The position numbers were made by a program, and so were the translations under genes. Under the pieces are notes generated by a model. It ran no database searches, was not told the DNA's origin, and saw only the letters and a program-made list of their open reading frames with translations. From positions 1-7,993 of the forward strand of contig CAMXAS010000052.1 in assembly GCA_947179195.1 (NCBI GenBank): DNA of 7,993 nucleotides, written 5' to 3'. The stretch is from an uncultured Bacteroidales bacterium (GTDB taxonomy: Bacteria > Bacteroidota > Bacteroidia > Bacteroidales > P3). Shown here in pieces: positions 1 through 7,900 of the stretch (position 1 is the stretch's first letter; every line of letters begins with the position of its first letter).

Positions 1-1514
1 TCGGCTTCGGCCATGCCCATGAACGCCACGAGGGGGAACACGTTGGGCCCTTGGGCGTCGCCGGTCAGCGCCAGCCGGAACAGGCTCATGACCTGCCCCA
101 TCGGGTAGCCCTTCCCGCGGATGAAATCCAAGGTCTCGGTTTCCATAACGGCGGCCGTGTCGGCGCCCGCGCCCGCCCAAGCCTCGGCGCGCGGTTTCAT
201 AAAGTCGAGCACTTGCCGCAGGGCCTCGCGGTTTTCGGGCTTGTCGAACTTTTTAAGGCCGTTTTCCGCATAGGCGGCGGGGCGTATATATAGTACCGCG
301 GCCCACGTCACGAGTTCGGCGGGGAAGTTGACGCGTTCCTTGAACAAGCCGGCGATTTTCGTGGCCGTGCCCCCGTCAATAGGGGCCGCCCCGCCGTAGC
401 GCGCCTGCAATTCCGGTAATATCAGCCGTCCCAATTCCTCATCCGAACGCATCCTCAGGTACTGGGCGTTGAACCAGCGCGCCTTCTCCGGGTTGAAGCG
501 GGCGCCGGCCTTGCTCACCTTCTCTAACGAGAACGCTTCCGCCAGGGCTTCCAACGGGAACAGCTCCTGTTCCGTGCCGGGGTTCCAGCCCAAGAGGGCC
601 AGCATATTGACGACGGCTTCGGGAAAGTAACCTTCCTCGCGGTAACCTTTCGATATTTCGCCGCTTTTGGGGTCGCGCCAAACGAGCGGGAACACCGGAA
701 AGCCGAACTTGTCGCCGTCGCGCTTGCTCAGCTTGCCCTGACCCTGCGGCTTGAGCAACAGCGGCAGGTGCGCGAAGGCGGGCCGGCTGTCCTGCCAGCC
801 GAACGCTTCGTAGAGCAGGTAGTGCAACGGCAGCGACGGCAGCCATTCCTCGCCGCGGATAACGTGCGAAATCCGCATCAGGTGGTCGTCCACGATATTG
901 GCCAGGTGGTAGGTCGGCAGGCTGTCCGCGCTCTTATACAGCACCTTGTCGTCCAAAGTGTCGGTGTTCACCTGCATATGGCCGCGGATGAGGTCATCCA
1001 TCTCCACCACCCTGTTTTCGGGCGTCTTGAACCGGATGACGTAAGGCTCGCCCCGTTCGATACGCGCCTGCACCTCTTGGGCGGGCAGCGCCAACGACGT
1101 CTGCAATTTAGTGCGGCACAGCGCGTTGTAGGCAAAGGCCTCGCCGCGGCTTTCGGCCTCTTTCCGCAACCGTTCCAACGTCTCGGCGGTGTCGAACGCA
1201 TAGTAGGCGTGCCCCTTGGCGATGAGTTCGTCGGCGTATTGCTTGTAAATGGCCTTGCGCTCGCTCTGCCGGTAGGGCGCGTGCGGGCCACCCTCCGCCA
1301 CGCCCTCGTCGGGTTGCAGGCCGCACCACCGCAGGGCTTCCATAATGTAATCCTCCGCGCCCGGCACAAACCGTTGGCTGTCGGTATCTTCGATGCGGAT
1401 AATGAATTTGCCGCCGTTTTTCTTGGCGAACAGATAGTTATAGAGGGCGGTGCGCAAACCGCCGATATGCAGCGGCCCCGTGGGGCTGGGCGCGAAACGG
1501 ACGCGACATTCCAT
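1..1514 (-). CDS. gltX: Glutamyl-tRNA synthetase (GluRS), 3' end cut by window edge
   Basis: Class I aminoacyl-tRNA synthetase that charges tRNA-Glu with glutamate in the cytoplasm, using ATP. Reading the minus strand from the ATG at 1514 gives 504 uninterrupted codons to the window edge. The N-terminus reads MECRVRFAPSPTGPLHIGG, which is the GluRS start with its HIGH-type signature at residues 16-19. The segment VIRGEEWLPSLPLHYLLYEA lies near residues 214-233, and the KMSKS-type loop appears as KLSKRDG at residues 261-267. The remaining part is the helical anticodon-binding region. The Cys-rich zinc site of the E. coli enzyme is not seen: the equivalent stretch reads YAFDTAETL. Bacteroidota GluRS is usually slightly over 500 residues, so only a few C-terminal residues and the stop should lie outside the window. 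Whether it also charges tRNA-Gln cannot be read from the sequence. It is transcribed divergently from dinB. The start is firm because the conserved RFAPSPTG motif begins at residue 6. Confidence 0.96.
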   Translation of the reverse strand, partial: MECRVRFAPSPTGPLHIGGLRTALYNYLFAKKNGGKFIIRIEDTDSQRFVPGAEDYIMEALRWCGLQPDEGVAEGGPHAPYRQSERKAIYKQYADELIAKGHAYYAFDTAETLERLRKEAESRGEAFAYNALCRTKLQTSLALPAQEVQARIERGEPYVIRFKTPENRVVEMDDLIRGHMQVNTDTLDDKVLYKSADSLPTYHLANIVDDHLMRISHVIRGEEWLPSLPLHYLLYEAFGWQDSRPAFAHLPLLLKPQGQGKLSKRDGDKFGFPVFPLVWRDPKSGEISKGYREEGYFPEAVVNMLALLGWNPGTEQELFPLEALAEAFSLEKVSKAGARFNPEKARWFNAQYLRMRSDEELGRLILPELQARYGGAAPIDGGTATKIAGLFKERVNFPAELVTWAAVLYIRPAAYAENGLKKFDKPENREALRQVLDFMKPRAEAWAGAGADTAAVMETETLDFIRGKGYPMGQVMSLFRLALTGDAQGPNVFPLVAFMGMAEA

Positions 1515-1537
1515 AGTGCAAGTGGATTTTAACGCCA

Positions 1538-1545
1538 TAAAGATA
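1538..1545 (-). promoter_or_regulatory. Predicted -7 box of gltX
   Basis: On the minus strand this reads TATCTTTA, seven of eight matches to the Bacteroidota -7 consensus TAnnTTTG. It lies 23 bases before the gltX ATG, so the mRNA leader would be roughly 15-20 bases. No convincing TTTG -33 box is seen at the usual distance upstream. No Shine-Dalgarno sequence precedes the start; the leader is A/T-rich instead, as is common in this phylum. Confidence 0.5.
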
Positions 1546-1558
1546 GTGCTTTTTTTCT

Positions 1559-1566
1559 TACCTTTG
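1559..1566 (+). promoter_or_regulatory. Predicted -7 box of dinB
   Basis: TACCTTTG is a perfect match to TAnnTTTG. Transcription would begin around 1571-1574, leaving a leader of about 15-18 bases before the ATG at 1589. This position argues against the in-frame GTG at 1571 as the start codon, because it would sit at the transcription start itself. A run of seven T (1550-1556) lies immediately upstream, and no good TTTG -33 element is visible. No LexA-like palindrome is obvious, so SOS control is not supported by the sequence. Confidence 0.55.
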
Positions 1567-1588
1567 TTGAGTGTGTAATGTTTTCGGC

Positions 1589-2695
1589 ATGGATTCGGTG
1601 CGCAAGATCATACATATCGACATGGATGCGTTCTACGCCTCGGTGGAGCAACGCGACTTCCCCGAGTTGCGGGGCAAGCCGGTGGCGGTGGGGCGGCCGG
1701 GGCCGCGCATGGTCGTGGCCACGGCCAGTTACGAGGCGCGTCCCTACGGCGTGCGCTCGGCCCTGCCGTCGGTGGTGGCGCAACGCCTGTGCCCCGACCT
1801 GATTTTCCGGCCGCCCCGTTTCGACGTCTATAAGGCCGTTTCGGCGCAAATCCGTCGGATATTCCACGAATACACCGATTTGGTGGAGCCGCTTTCGTTG
1901 GACGAGGCCTATTTGGACGTGACGCACGATTTCAAGCAGGTACGGTCGGCCACGCTCATAGCGCGTGACATCAAGGCCAAAATCAAGGCCGAAACGGGCC
2001 TGACCGCCTCGGCCGGCGTATCGTACAACAAGTTTTTGGCTAAAATCGCCTCCGACTACCGCAAGCCCGACGGCCTGTGCGTCATAGAGCCGGCGGCCGC
2101 CCTGGATTTCATCGCCGCGCTGCCCATCGAGAAGTTCTACGGCGTGGGGCAGGCCACGGCGCGCAAGATGCACGCCAACGGCATCGCCACCGGAGCCGAT
2201 TTGCGCGCCCGCTCCGAGATGGAGCTCGTGCACCTGTTCGGCAAGGCGGGGCAGTACTATTACGGCATCGCGCGCGGCATCGACAACCGGGAGGTCACGC
2301 CGCAGCGGGAGCGCAAGTCCTACAGCGTCGAAAACACCTACGTCCACGACCTCGTGACGAATTTCGAGCGGATTACGGAGCTGTACCGCTTGGAACAGCG
2401 GCTGTTCGGCCTGCTCGACCGCGACGGCGTCAGCGCACGGACGCTCACGCTCAAAGTGCGTTACAACGATTTCACCGAGCAGAGCAAGAGCCGCACGTTT
2501 GCGTCCGTGCCGCGGGGCTTCGAGGCCTGGCATCACTGCACGGCCGATTTGCGCAAGGACTTCCCCTGGCAGGAGAAAGGCATCCGCCTTATGGGCTTGG
2601 GCGTCCACGGCCTCGTGCGCCCCGCCGAAGCCGAAGCTTCGGCTGCCGTCCCGTCGCCCGCCCCGGATACCCCCGTCGAGTTGACTTTGTTCTAA
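1589..2695 (+). CDS. dinB: DNA polymerase IV (Y-family translesion polymerase)
   Basis: Error-prone polymerase that copies past damaged template bases and lacks proofreading. The predicted protein has 368 residues, close to the roughly 350 of E. coli DinB. The N-terminus, RKIIHIDMDAFYASVEQRD, carries the first catalytic aspartate (D11) and a tyrosine (Y16) at the steric-gate position that excludes ribonucleotides. SLDEAYLDVT supplies the catalytic pair D105/E106. LTASAGVSYNKFLAKIASD follows, as expected for the palm, then a helix-hairpin-helix-like thumb (FYGVGQATARKMHANGI) and the little-finger domain from about ERKSYSVENTY onward. The last residues, ELTLF, resemble the QLSLF-type beta-clamp binding peptide found at Pol IV C-termini. 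ATG 1589 is preferred over an in-frame GTG at 1571 because family members begin a few residues before KIIHID and because of the promoter position. The stop lies 18 bases before dnaE on the same strand, so read-through into dnaE is plausible. Confidence 0.95.
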   Translation: MDSVRKIIHIDMDAFYASVEQRDFPELRGKPVAVGRPGPRMVVATASYEARPYGVRSALPSVVAQRLCPDLIFRPPRFDVYKAVSAQIRRIFHEYTDLVEPLSLDEAYLDVTHDFKQVRSATLIARDIKAKIKAETGLTASAGVSYNKFLAKIASDYRKPDGLCVIEPAAALDFIAALPIEKFYGVGQATARKMHANGIATGADLRARSEMELVHLFGKAGQYYYGIARGIDNREVTPQRERKSYSVENTYVHDLVTNFERITELYRLEQRLFGLLDRDGVSARTLTLKVRYNDFTEQSKSRTFASVPRGFEAWHHCTADLRKDFPWQEKGIRLMGLGVHGLVRPAEAEASAAVPSPAPDTPVELTLF

Positions 2696-2709
2696 TTTTC
2701 TTAATTTTG
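2693..2709 (+). promoter_or_regulatory. Tandem -7 boxes immediately before dnaE
   Basis: Two copies of the -7 element lie nine bases apart: TAATTTTC (2693-2700, overlapping the dinB stop codon) and TAATTTTG (2702-2709, a perfect TAnnTTTG). Only four bases separate the second box from the dnaE ATG at 2714, so initiation there would produce a leaderless or nearly leaderless mRNA. Initiation from the first box would leave a leader of about nine bases. A TTGAC sequence (2681-2685) lies 18 bases before the perfect box if its TTG is taken as a partial -33 element; the true TTTG at 2686-2689 is too close. dnaE can therefore probably be transcribed independently of dinB. Confidence 0.5.
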
Positions 2710-2713
2710 TCCC

Positions 2714-5700
2714 ATGGAAGAGACCCAAAATTTACCCGAATCCGCCCCCGAAGCGCCGGCCGCCGGTTTCACGCACCTGCACGTCCACACCCGCTACTCC
2801 ATCTTGGACGGCGCCTGCGAGATAGGCGCGTTGCTCAAAAAAGCCAAGTCGCTGAACATGAACGCTATGGCCATTACCGACCACGGCAATATGTACGGCG
2901 TCATGGAGTTCGTGAACAAGGCCAAGGCCAACGGCATCAAGCCCATTGTAGGCTGCGAGGTGTATGTGGCGCCCAAGAGCCGTCTCGAAAAGTCGGGCCG
3001 CGAGGAAAGGAGCAGCTACCACCTCATCCTGTTGGCCAAAAACGCCACCGGCTACCACAATTTAGTCAAACTCTGTTCGTTGAGCCAGCGCAAGGAGGCC
3101 TTTTACTACAAGCCGCGTATCGACCACGAACTGTTGGAACAATACCACGAGGGCTTGATTTGCTGTTCGGCCTGCCTGGCGGGCGAAGTGCCGCAGGCCA
3201 TCCTGTCGGGTCAGGAAGAACTGTTGAAAGAGAACATCCGCTTCCACCAATCGCTGTTCGGCGAGGACTACTATTTTGAAATGCAGAACCACGGGCACGA
3301 GGAGCAGGCCATCGTCAACGCCCGTCTGGAACAGCTCGCCGCCGAGTACGGCATCAAGTGCATCGCCTCCAACGACGTGCACTTCGTCAACGCCGACGAC
3401 TACGAGGCGCACCGCATCCTCATCTGCCTCAATACGGGTAAGAAAATCAACGAAGACACCAAACTCCTCTATACGGGTCAGGAATACCTCAAAAGCGCCG
3501 AGGAGATAGCCGCCTTGTTCCCCGGTCATCCCGAATATTTGGCCAACACGCAGGAAATCGTCGATAAAATCGAGGCCTTCGAGTTGGAACACGCGCCGCT
3601 GATGCCGCATTTCCCTCTGCCCGAACCCTTTACGTCCGACATGGACTACCTGCGCCACCTCACCTACGAGGGCGCCAAGAAACGCTACGGCGAAAATTTC
3701 AGGGACAACGAGACCTTGCGCGAGCGTATCGACTTCGAGCTATCGACCATCGAGGGCATGGGCTTTCCGGGCTATTTCCTCATCGTGTGGGACTTTATCC
3801 GCGCCGCCCGCGAAATGGGCGTGCTCGTGGGGCCGGGCCGTGGCTCGGCGGCGGGTTCGGCGTTGGCCTATTGCCTGGGCATCACGAATATAGACCCCAT
3901 CAAATACGACCTGCTGTTCGAGCGTTTCCTCAACCCCGCCCGTATCTCCCTGCCCGATATCGACGTGGACTTCGATGACGTGGGTCGGGAAAAGGTCATC
4001 AAATACGTGGTGGAAAAATACGGCTCGGAACGGGTCTCGCAAATCATCACCTACGGTTCCATGGCGGCCAAGTCGGCCATCAAGGACGTGGCGCGCGTGT
4101 TGGATTTGCCTCTGCCCGAATCCAACCGCCTGGCCAAGTTGGTACCCGACACGCCGGGCACCAATCTTGCCAAAGCCTTTAAGGAGGTGCCCGAGTTGCA
4201 AAAGGAAATGGACGAAAACCCCAATCCCTTGGTGCGCGACACCTTGCGTTACGCCATCAAGTTGGAAGGCTGCATCCGCAGTGTGGGCGTCCACGCCTGC
4301 GGCATGATCATCGCGCCCGAAGACATCATCGAATACGTACCCACGGGCGTGGCCAAGGACTCCGAGATGCCCGTCACCCAGTACGAAGGCGCGTATGTGG
4401 AATCGGTCGGCCTGATTAAGATGGACTTCCTCGGGCTCAGAACCCTTACCATCATCAAGGGCGCGCTCGACAACATCAAGCTGCGGCACGGCATCGACAT
4501 AGACATAGAGGCCATCCCGCTCGACGACAAGCTGACCTACGACCTCTTCAGCCGTGGCGACACCAACGGCATCTTCCAGTTCGAATCCGAGGGCATGAAG
4601 AAATATATGCGCGAACTGAAGCCCAACCGCTTGGAAGACATCATCGCCATGAACGCCCTCTACCGCCCGGGCCCTATGGACTATATCCCCACCTTCATCA
4701 AGCGCAAGAGCGGGCAGGAGCCCATCGAATACGACCTGCCCGAAATGGAGGAATACCTCCAAGGCACCTACGGCGTGACGGTCTATCAGGAACAGGTCAT
4801 GCTGCTGTCGCAAAAGCTGGCCGGCTTCTCCAAGGGTGACGCCGACACGCTCCGCAAGGCGATGGGCAAGAAGAAAAAGGACGTGTTGGACAAGATGAAA
4901 GGCCAGTTCATGGACGGCTGTGCGGAACATCAGTTAGAGCGGAAGACCTGCGAAAAAATATGGACCGACTGGGAAGCCTTCGCCTCCTATGCGTTCAACA
5001 AGTCGCACGCCACCTGCTACGCTTGGATAGCCTATCAGACCGCCTACCTCAAGGCCCATTATCCGGCCGAGTTCATGGCGTCGGTGCTCACCAACAACCT
5101 GAGCGCCATCGACAAAATCTCCTTCTACATGGAGGAGTGCCGGCGCATGAAAATCGACCTGCTCGGCCCCGACATCAACGAGAGCCAGACCAACTTCACG
5201 GTCAACGCGCAGGGGGCAATCCGTTTCGGGCTGTGCGCCGTCAAGAACGTGGGCGCCAACGTCGTGGAGGCCTTGGTGACCGAGCGCGAGACGAACGGCC
5301 CGTTCCAAAACATCTTCGATTTCGTCAAACGGGCTTCGTTCAAGAACCTCAACAAACGCTGCATGGAGTCGTTGGTCAAGGCCGGCGCGTTCGACAGTTT
5401 CGGCACGCCCGACCGCGCGGCTTATTTCTACCAGCGTCCCCACGACGACCGCAACTTCATCGACCAGCTCATCCAATACGCGTCCCAGTATCAGAAGAAT
5501 CTGGCTTCGGCGCAGACCAGCCTGTTCGGGGCGTTCGAGGAGGCGGACGACGCGGGCGGTGCGGGAGGCGGCCTCGACATCCCGGAAACCGAGCCGTGGA
5601 GCATGATAGAAAAGGCCAAGTACGAAAAGGAAGTCACGGGCTTCTATATATCGGACCATCCGCTCAACCAATATAAGTTCGAAATCAGTCAGTTGACGAC

Positions 5701-6280
5701 GGTGTCCGTGGCGCAACTCAAGGACATCCCGGCCAATTGGGCCAACCGCACGCTGCGGCTCGGCTTCATGGTTACGGGCGCGTTCCACGGCACCACCAAG
5801 AAGGGGCAGCCCTACGGCAAAATCACGATAGAGGATTTCGACGACTCCTACGAATGGGCGTTTTTCGGCGAACCCTATCTCAAATACCGGCACCTGTTCA
5901 ACGTGGGCGATTTCCTGTTCGCGCAGGCCATCGTCAAGCCGCGTTGGGGGAATGCGGAGAATTTAGAGGTGACGGCCACGCACATGATGCCGTTGGGCGA
6001 GGCCTTGGACTATTACGCCAAGTCGGTGGAGATAGACCTCAGCCTGCCCTATATCACGCCGCAGATGACGCAGGCGTTTCAGGAACTGCTGAAGCAACAT
6101 TTGGTCAAGGGCAAGAAAGAGACGGCGGAGGGCGCCGGCGCGTCCGTGCAGTTCCATGTCCGCAACGGGGATATGACGCTCAATATGCCGGTCAGGGCCG
6201 GGCGCGTGCGCGTTTCGGACTTCGTGCAGGCCTTGAAGGCCGCCGATTTGCCCAGCGTGGAGTATAGGGTTATGAAATAA
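2714..6280 (+). CDS. dnaE: DNA polymerase III alpha subunit (replicative polymerase)
   Basis: Catalytic subunit of the chromosomal replicase (C-family polymerase), 1188 residues against 1160 in E. coli. An 18-residue Pro/Ala/Glu-rich extension precedes the PHP domain, which starts at FTHLHVH (residues 19-25). The likely PHP metal ligands are present: H21, H23, D32, H57, E82, H103, C154, D221 and H223. Polymerase catalytic aspartates are D415 and D417 in LPDIDVDFDD and D571 in KMDFLGLRTLTII, aligning with E. coli D401, D403 and D555. The finger region includes RPGPMDYIP and RKAMGKKKKDVLDKM near residue 717. A helix-hairpin-helix region runs from about 835 to 900. QTSLF at 934-938 is the internal beta-clamp binding motif. 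An OB-fold domain (about 1013-1095) and a small C-terminal domain follow. No other methionine precedes the PHP motif, so the start is secure. It lies 18 bases after dinB. Confidence 0.97.
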   Translation: MEETQNLPESAPEAPAAGFTHLHVHTRYSILDGACEIGALLKKAKSLNMNAMAITDHGNMYGVMEFVNKAKANGIKPIVGCEVYVAPKSRLEKSGREERSSYHLILLAKNATGYHNLVKLCSLSQRKEAFYYKPRIDHELLEQYHEGLICCSACLAGEVPQAILSGQEELLKENIRFHQSLFGEDYYFEMQNHGHEEQAIVNARLEQLAAEYGIKCIASNDVHFVNADDYEAHRILICLNTGKKINEDTKLLYTGQEYLKSAEEIAALFPGHPEYLANTQEIVDKIEAFELEHAPLMPHFPLPEPFTSDMDYLRHLTYEGAKKRYGENFRDNETLRERIDFELSTIEGMGFPGYFLIVWDFIRAAREMGVLVGPGRGSAAGSALAYCLGITNIDPIKYDLLFERFLNPARISLPDIDVDFDDVGREKVIKYVVEKYGSERVSQIITYGSMAAKSAIKDVARVLDLPLPESNRLAKLVPDTPGTNLAKAFKEVPELQKEMDENPNPLVRDTLRYAIKLEGCIRSVGVHACGMIIAPEDIIEYVPTGVAKDSEMPVTQYEGAYVESVGLIKMDFLGLRTLTIIKGALDNIKLRHGIDIDIEAIPLDDKLTYDLFSRGDTNGIFQFESEGMKKYMRELKPNRLEDIIAMNALYRPGPMDYIPTFIKRKSGQEPIEYDLPEMEEYLQGTYGVTVYQEQVMLLSQKLAGFSKGDADTLRKAMGKKKKDVLDKMKGQFMDGCAEHQLERKTCEKIWTDWEAFASYAFNKSHATCYAWIAYQTAYLKAHYPAEFMASVLTNNLSAIDKISFYMEECRRMKIDLLGPDINESQTNFTVNAQGAIRFGLCAVKNVGANVVEALVTERETNGPFQNIFDFVKRASFKNLNKRCMESLVKAGAFDSFGTPDRAAYFYQRPHDDRNFIDQLIQYASQYQKNLASAQTSLFGAFEEADDAGGAGGGLDIPETEPWSMIEKAKYEKEVTGFYISDHPLNQYKFEISQLTTVSVAQLKDIPANWANRTLRLGFMVTGAFHGTTKKGQPYGKITIEDFDDSYEWAFFGEPYLKYRHLFNVGDFLFAQAIVKPRWGNAENLEVTATHMMPLGEALDYYAKSVEIDLSLPYITPQMTQAFQELLKQHLVKGKKETAEGAGASVQFHVRNGDMTLNMPVRAGRVRVSDFVQALKAADLPSVEYRVMK

Positions 6281-6284
6281 ATAA

Positions 6285-6330
6285 GGCGGCACGGACGCCA
6301 AGCGTTCCCGCTTGGTCGCGTTCGGCCGCC
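6285..6330. terminator. Nested hairpin between convergent genes, probable bidirectional terminator
   Basis: Two stacked inverted repeats fill the 69-base gap between the dnaE and outer-membrane-gene stop codons. The outer arms are GGCGGC (6285-6290) and GCCGCC (6325-6330). The inner arms are CCAAGCG (6298-6304) and CGCTTGG (6309-6315), a perfect 7-bp stem with a TTCC loop. No clear T-tract follows on either strand, so this is not a textbook intrinsic terminator. The placement between convergent genes and the strand-symmetric structure still make transcription termination the best explanation. A weaker stem CCTA/TAGG (6330-6342) follows. Confidence 0.55.
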
Positions 6331-6349
6331 CTATCGGATAGGTTTGGTC

Positions 6350-7894
6350 TTAGATTTTAACCGAGAACCCTAAGTTATAGACGAGCTTGTTCTGCGTCAG
6401 GCGGGCGGGTTGCACCAGGGGCGCATACGTCTGCGCGTCCACGATGTTGTAGAGGTAGTAATTCTCTTTCTGTAGGTAATACGCCACCGCGAAGTCGATG
6501 GCCCAGCGGCCGAACGCGACGCCGACGCCCGCGCTGAACGTATGGTTGGCCCAGTTCTGACTGATGGTCTTGTCGCGGAACGGCGAGGAGTTGAACGCAT
6601 AGCCGGCGCGGAAGCGGCCGATGCCCGCGCGCCATTCCGTACCGATGCGCAAAACGCCGCCCACCTGGTATTTGTCTTTGACCAACTGGTTGACTTGCTG
6701 CTCGTAGCGCCAGTCATAGTCGATTCTAAGCTGCATATCGTTGTAGTTCACGATTTCGCCTTCCACATCCACCACGCCGTATTGCCCGATGATAAAGCCG
6801 AGGGCCGCGCCGGCGCGGAGCGGCGTTTGGATATTGTATTTGTATTCGGAGCGCGTTTCGCCGGAGGGGGAACCCGGCAGCGGATTGCCGTCATCATCGG
6901 TGGGCCACATCATGCTGGCCGAGAAATCCACCATATAATCTTCGTTGAGGGCGTAGTAGGTGGGCGTATGGAACCACGCGCCGATACGCAGGTATTCCAA
7001 AGCCTGATAGATGACGCCGATTTTGAACGTGAAGCCCGCCCCCGATACCGAAAAGCGTTCCCCCAATTCGTAACTGCGGAAGTCATACGGCAAGCGTGCG
7101 CCGGCGGGTGCGCTTTCGCCGAGCGTGGAACGGTAGTAATAATGCACGAACGGGATGCCGAAGTTCATGCCTATATATACTTTGTCCGCTACGTTGGCGC
7201 TGAACGCGATGGCCATTTCCGAAATATTGCCGTTGGAGTACCAGCGTTTGTATTGGTTCAGGTTGCCGCCTTGCAAAAACGTGGATACATAGCCAGTGGG
7301 ATTGTCTACGTCAATCAGATAGGCATTGTAGGCCAAATCTCCTTGTGCGTTTAATGTGTTATAATTTTGATGGTCGTCAGGAACTATTGCGCCGTAGTTC
7401 TCCGCCGCCACGGCCTCCATGTACGACGACTGCGGGTTGAAGCCCGATACGAGGTAGGCGCCCGTATAGTCGTTGAGCCGGTTTACGCCTATGCCCATCT
7501 GCACGCGTTTCAGCCCTTTGCCTTCATCCTTGTTGTAGAGCATCCAAAGCGTGCTGGCTTCGGGCAGGTTGACGCGGGTTTCGTTGTCGCGGTGCGTCTC
7601 GCCGTAGTAGTCCGCCATGCCGTTGCCCGACGTGATGCTGCCGCTCAGGCTGGTTTCGCTGCGCGAGTAGAGCCCCATGCCGGCGGGGTTGACGGTGATG
7701 GCCGAAAAGTTGGCGCCCAAGGCGCCGAAGGCGCCGCCCATAGCCGTAAAGCGGGGCGAGCCGGAGGGGTTGAGCAGGGAGTAACGCAACAGGTCGGCGT
7801 CGTTTTGGGCGTGGAGCGCGCCCGCGCCGCCGAGTAGCAGGGTGCCGGCCAAAGCCAGCGTGCTAAGATATATATGAACGGTTTGCTTTTTCAT
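6350..7894 (-). CDS. FadL/OMPP1-type outer-membrane beta-barrel protein
   Basis: A 514-residue exported protein. The N-terminus is a signal peptide: MKK, then a hydrophobic stretch to about residue 24, with likely signal peptidase I cleavage after ALHA (residues 26-29), just before QNDADLLRYS. The mature start has the conserved Bacteroidota pattern SPRFTAMGGAFGALG (46-60) followed by AITVNPAGMGLYSRSE (65-80). This resembles the plug/N-terminal region of FadL-family hydrophobic-substrate channels, in which the NPAG motif is typical. The rest alternates aromatic and small residues in strands separated by polar loops, for example an Asp/Gly/Pro-rich loop at 332-347, as expected of an outer-membrane barrel. 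The final segment, KLVYNLGFSVKI, looks like a closing strand although it lacks the common terminal Phe. Related proteins are often annotated as hemin receptors or fatty-acid transporters; substrate and symbol cannot be assigned here. It converges on dnaE and shows no functional link to it. Confidence 0.85.
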   Translation of the reverse strand: MKKQTVHIYLSTLALAGTLLLGGAGALHAQNDADLLRYSLLNPSGSPRFTAMGGAFGALGANFSAITVNPAGMGLYSRSETSLSGSITSGNGMADYYGETHRDNETRVNLPEASTLWMLYNKDEGKGLKRVQMGIGVNRLNDYTGAYLVSGFNPQSSYMEAVAAENYGAIVPDDHQNYNTLNAQGDLAYNAYLIDVDNPTGYVSTFLQGGNLNQYKRWYSNGNISEMAIAFSANVADKVYIGMNFGIPFVHYYYRSTLGESAPAGARLPYDFRSYELGERFSVSGAGFTFKIGVIYQALEYLRIGAWFHTPTYYALNEDYMVDFSASMMWPTDDDGNPLPGSPSGETRSEYKYNIQTPLRAGAALGFIIGQYGVVDVEGEIVNYNDMQLRIDYDWRYEQQVNQLVKDKYQVGGVLRIGTEWRAGIGRFRAGYAFNSSPFRDKTISQNWANHTFSAGVGVAFGRWAIDFAVAYYLQKENYYLYNIVDAQTYAPLVQPARLTQNKLVYNLGFSVKI

Positions 7895-7900
7895 GGCTTA

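Noticed and set aside
283..293. TATATATA-like stretch resembling a promoter element
   Set aside because: It lies inside gltX, encodes conserved-frame residues (LYIRP) and no gene begins nearby.
768..1532. A 254-codon plus-strand open frame opposite gltX
   Set aside because: It is a mirror frame of the well-supported gltX coding strand, shows no family motif and would overlap the gltX/dinB promoter region.
1571..1588. GTG at 1571 as an alternative dinB start adding six residues
   Set aside because: It would sit at the predicted transcription start, and family members start close to the KIIHID motif, which favours ATG 1589.
1529..2728. A 399-codon minus-strand open frame covering all of dinB
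   Set aside because: It is antisense to a clear Y-family polymerase, its composition is rich in Arg, Ala, Gly and Val with no recognisable motif, and it follows from the GC-rich third positions of dinB.
2077..3279. A 400-codon plus-strand frame spanning the dinB-dnaE junction, which could look like a fusion
   Set aside because: It is out of frame with both genes, and its Arg/Pro-rich translation matches neither domain.
3740..5893. Long minus-strand open frames (396 and 319 codons) opposite dnaE
   Set aside because: They are shadows of dnaE with low-information His/Val/Asp-rich translations, and dnaE is intact in its own frame.
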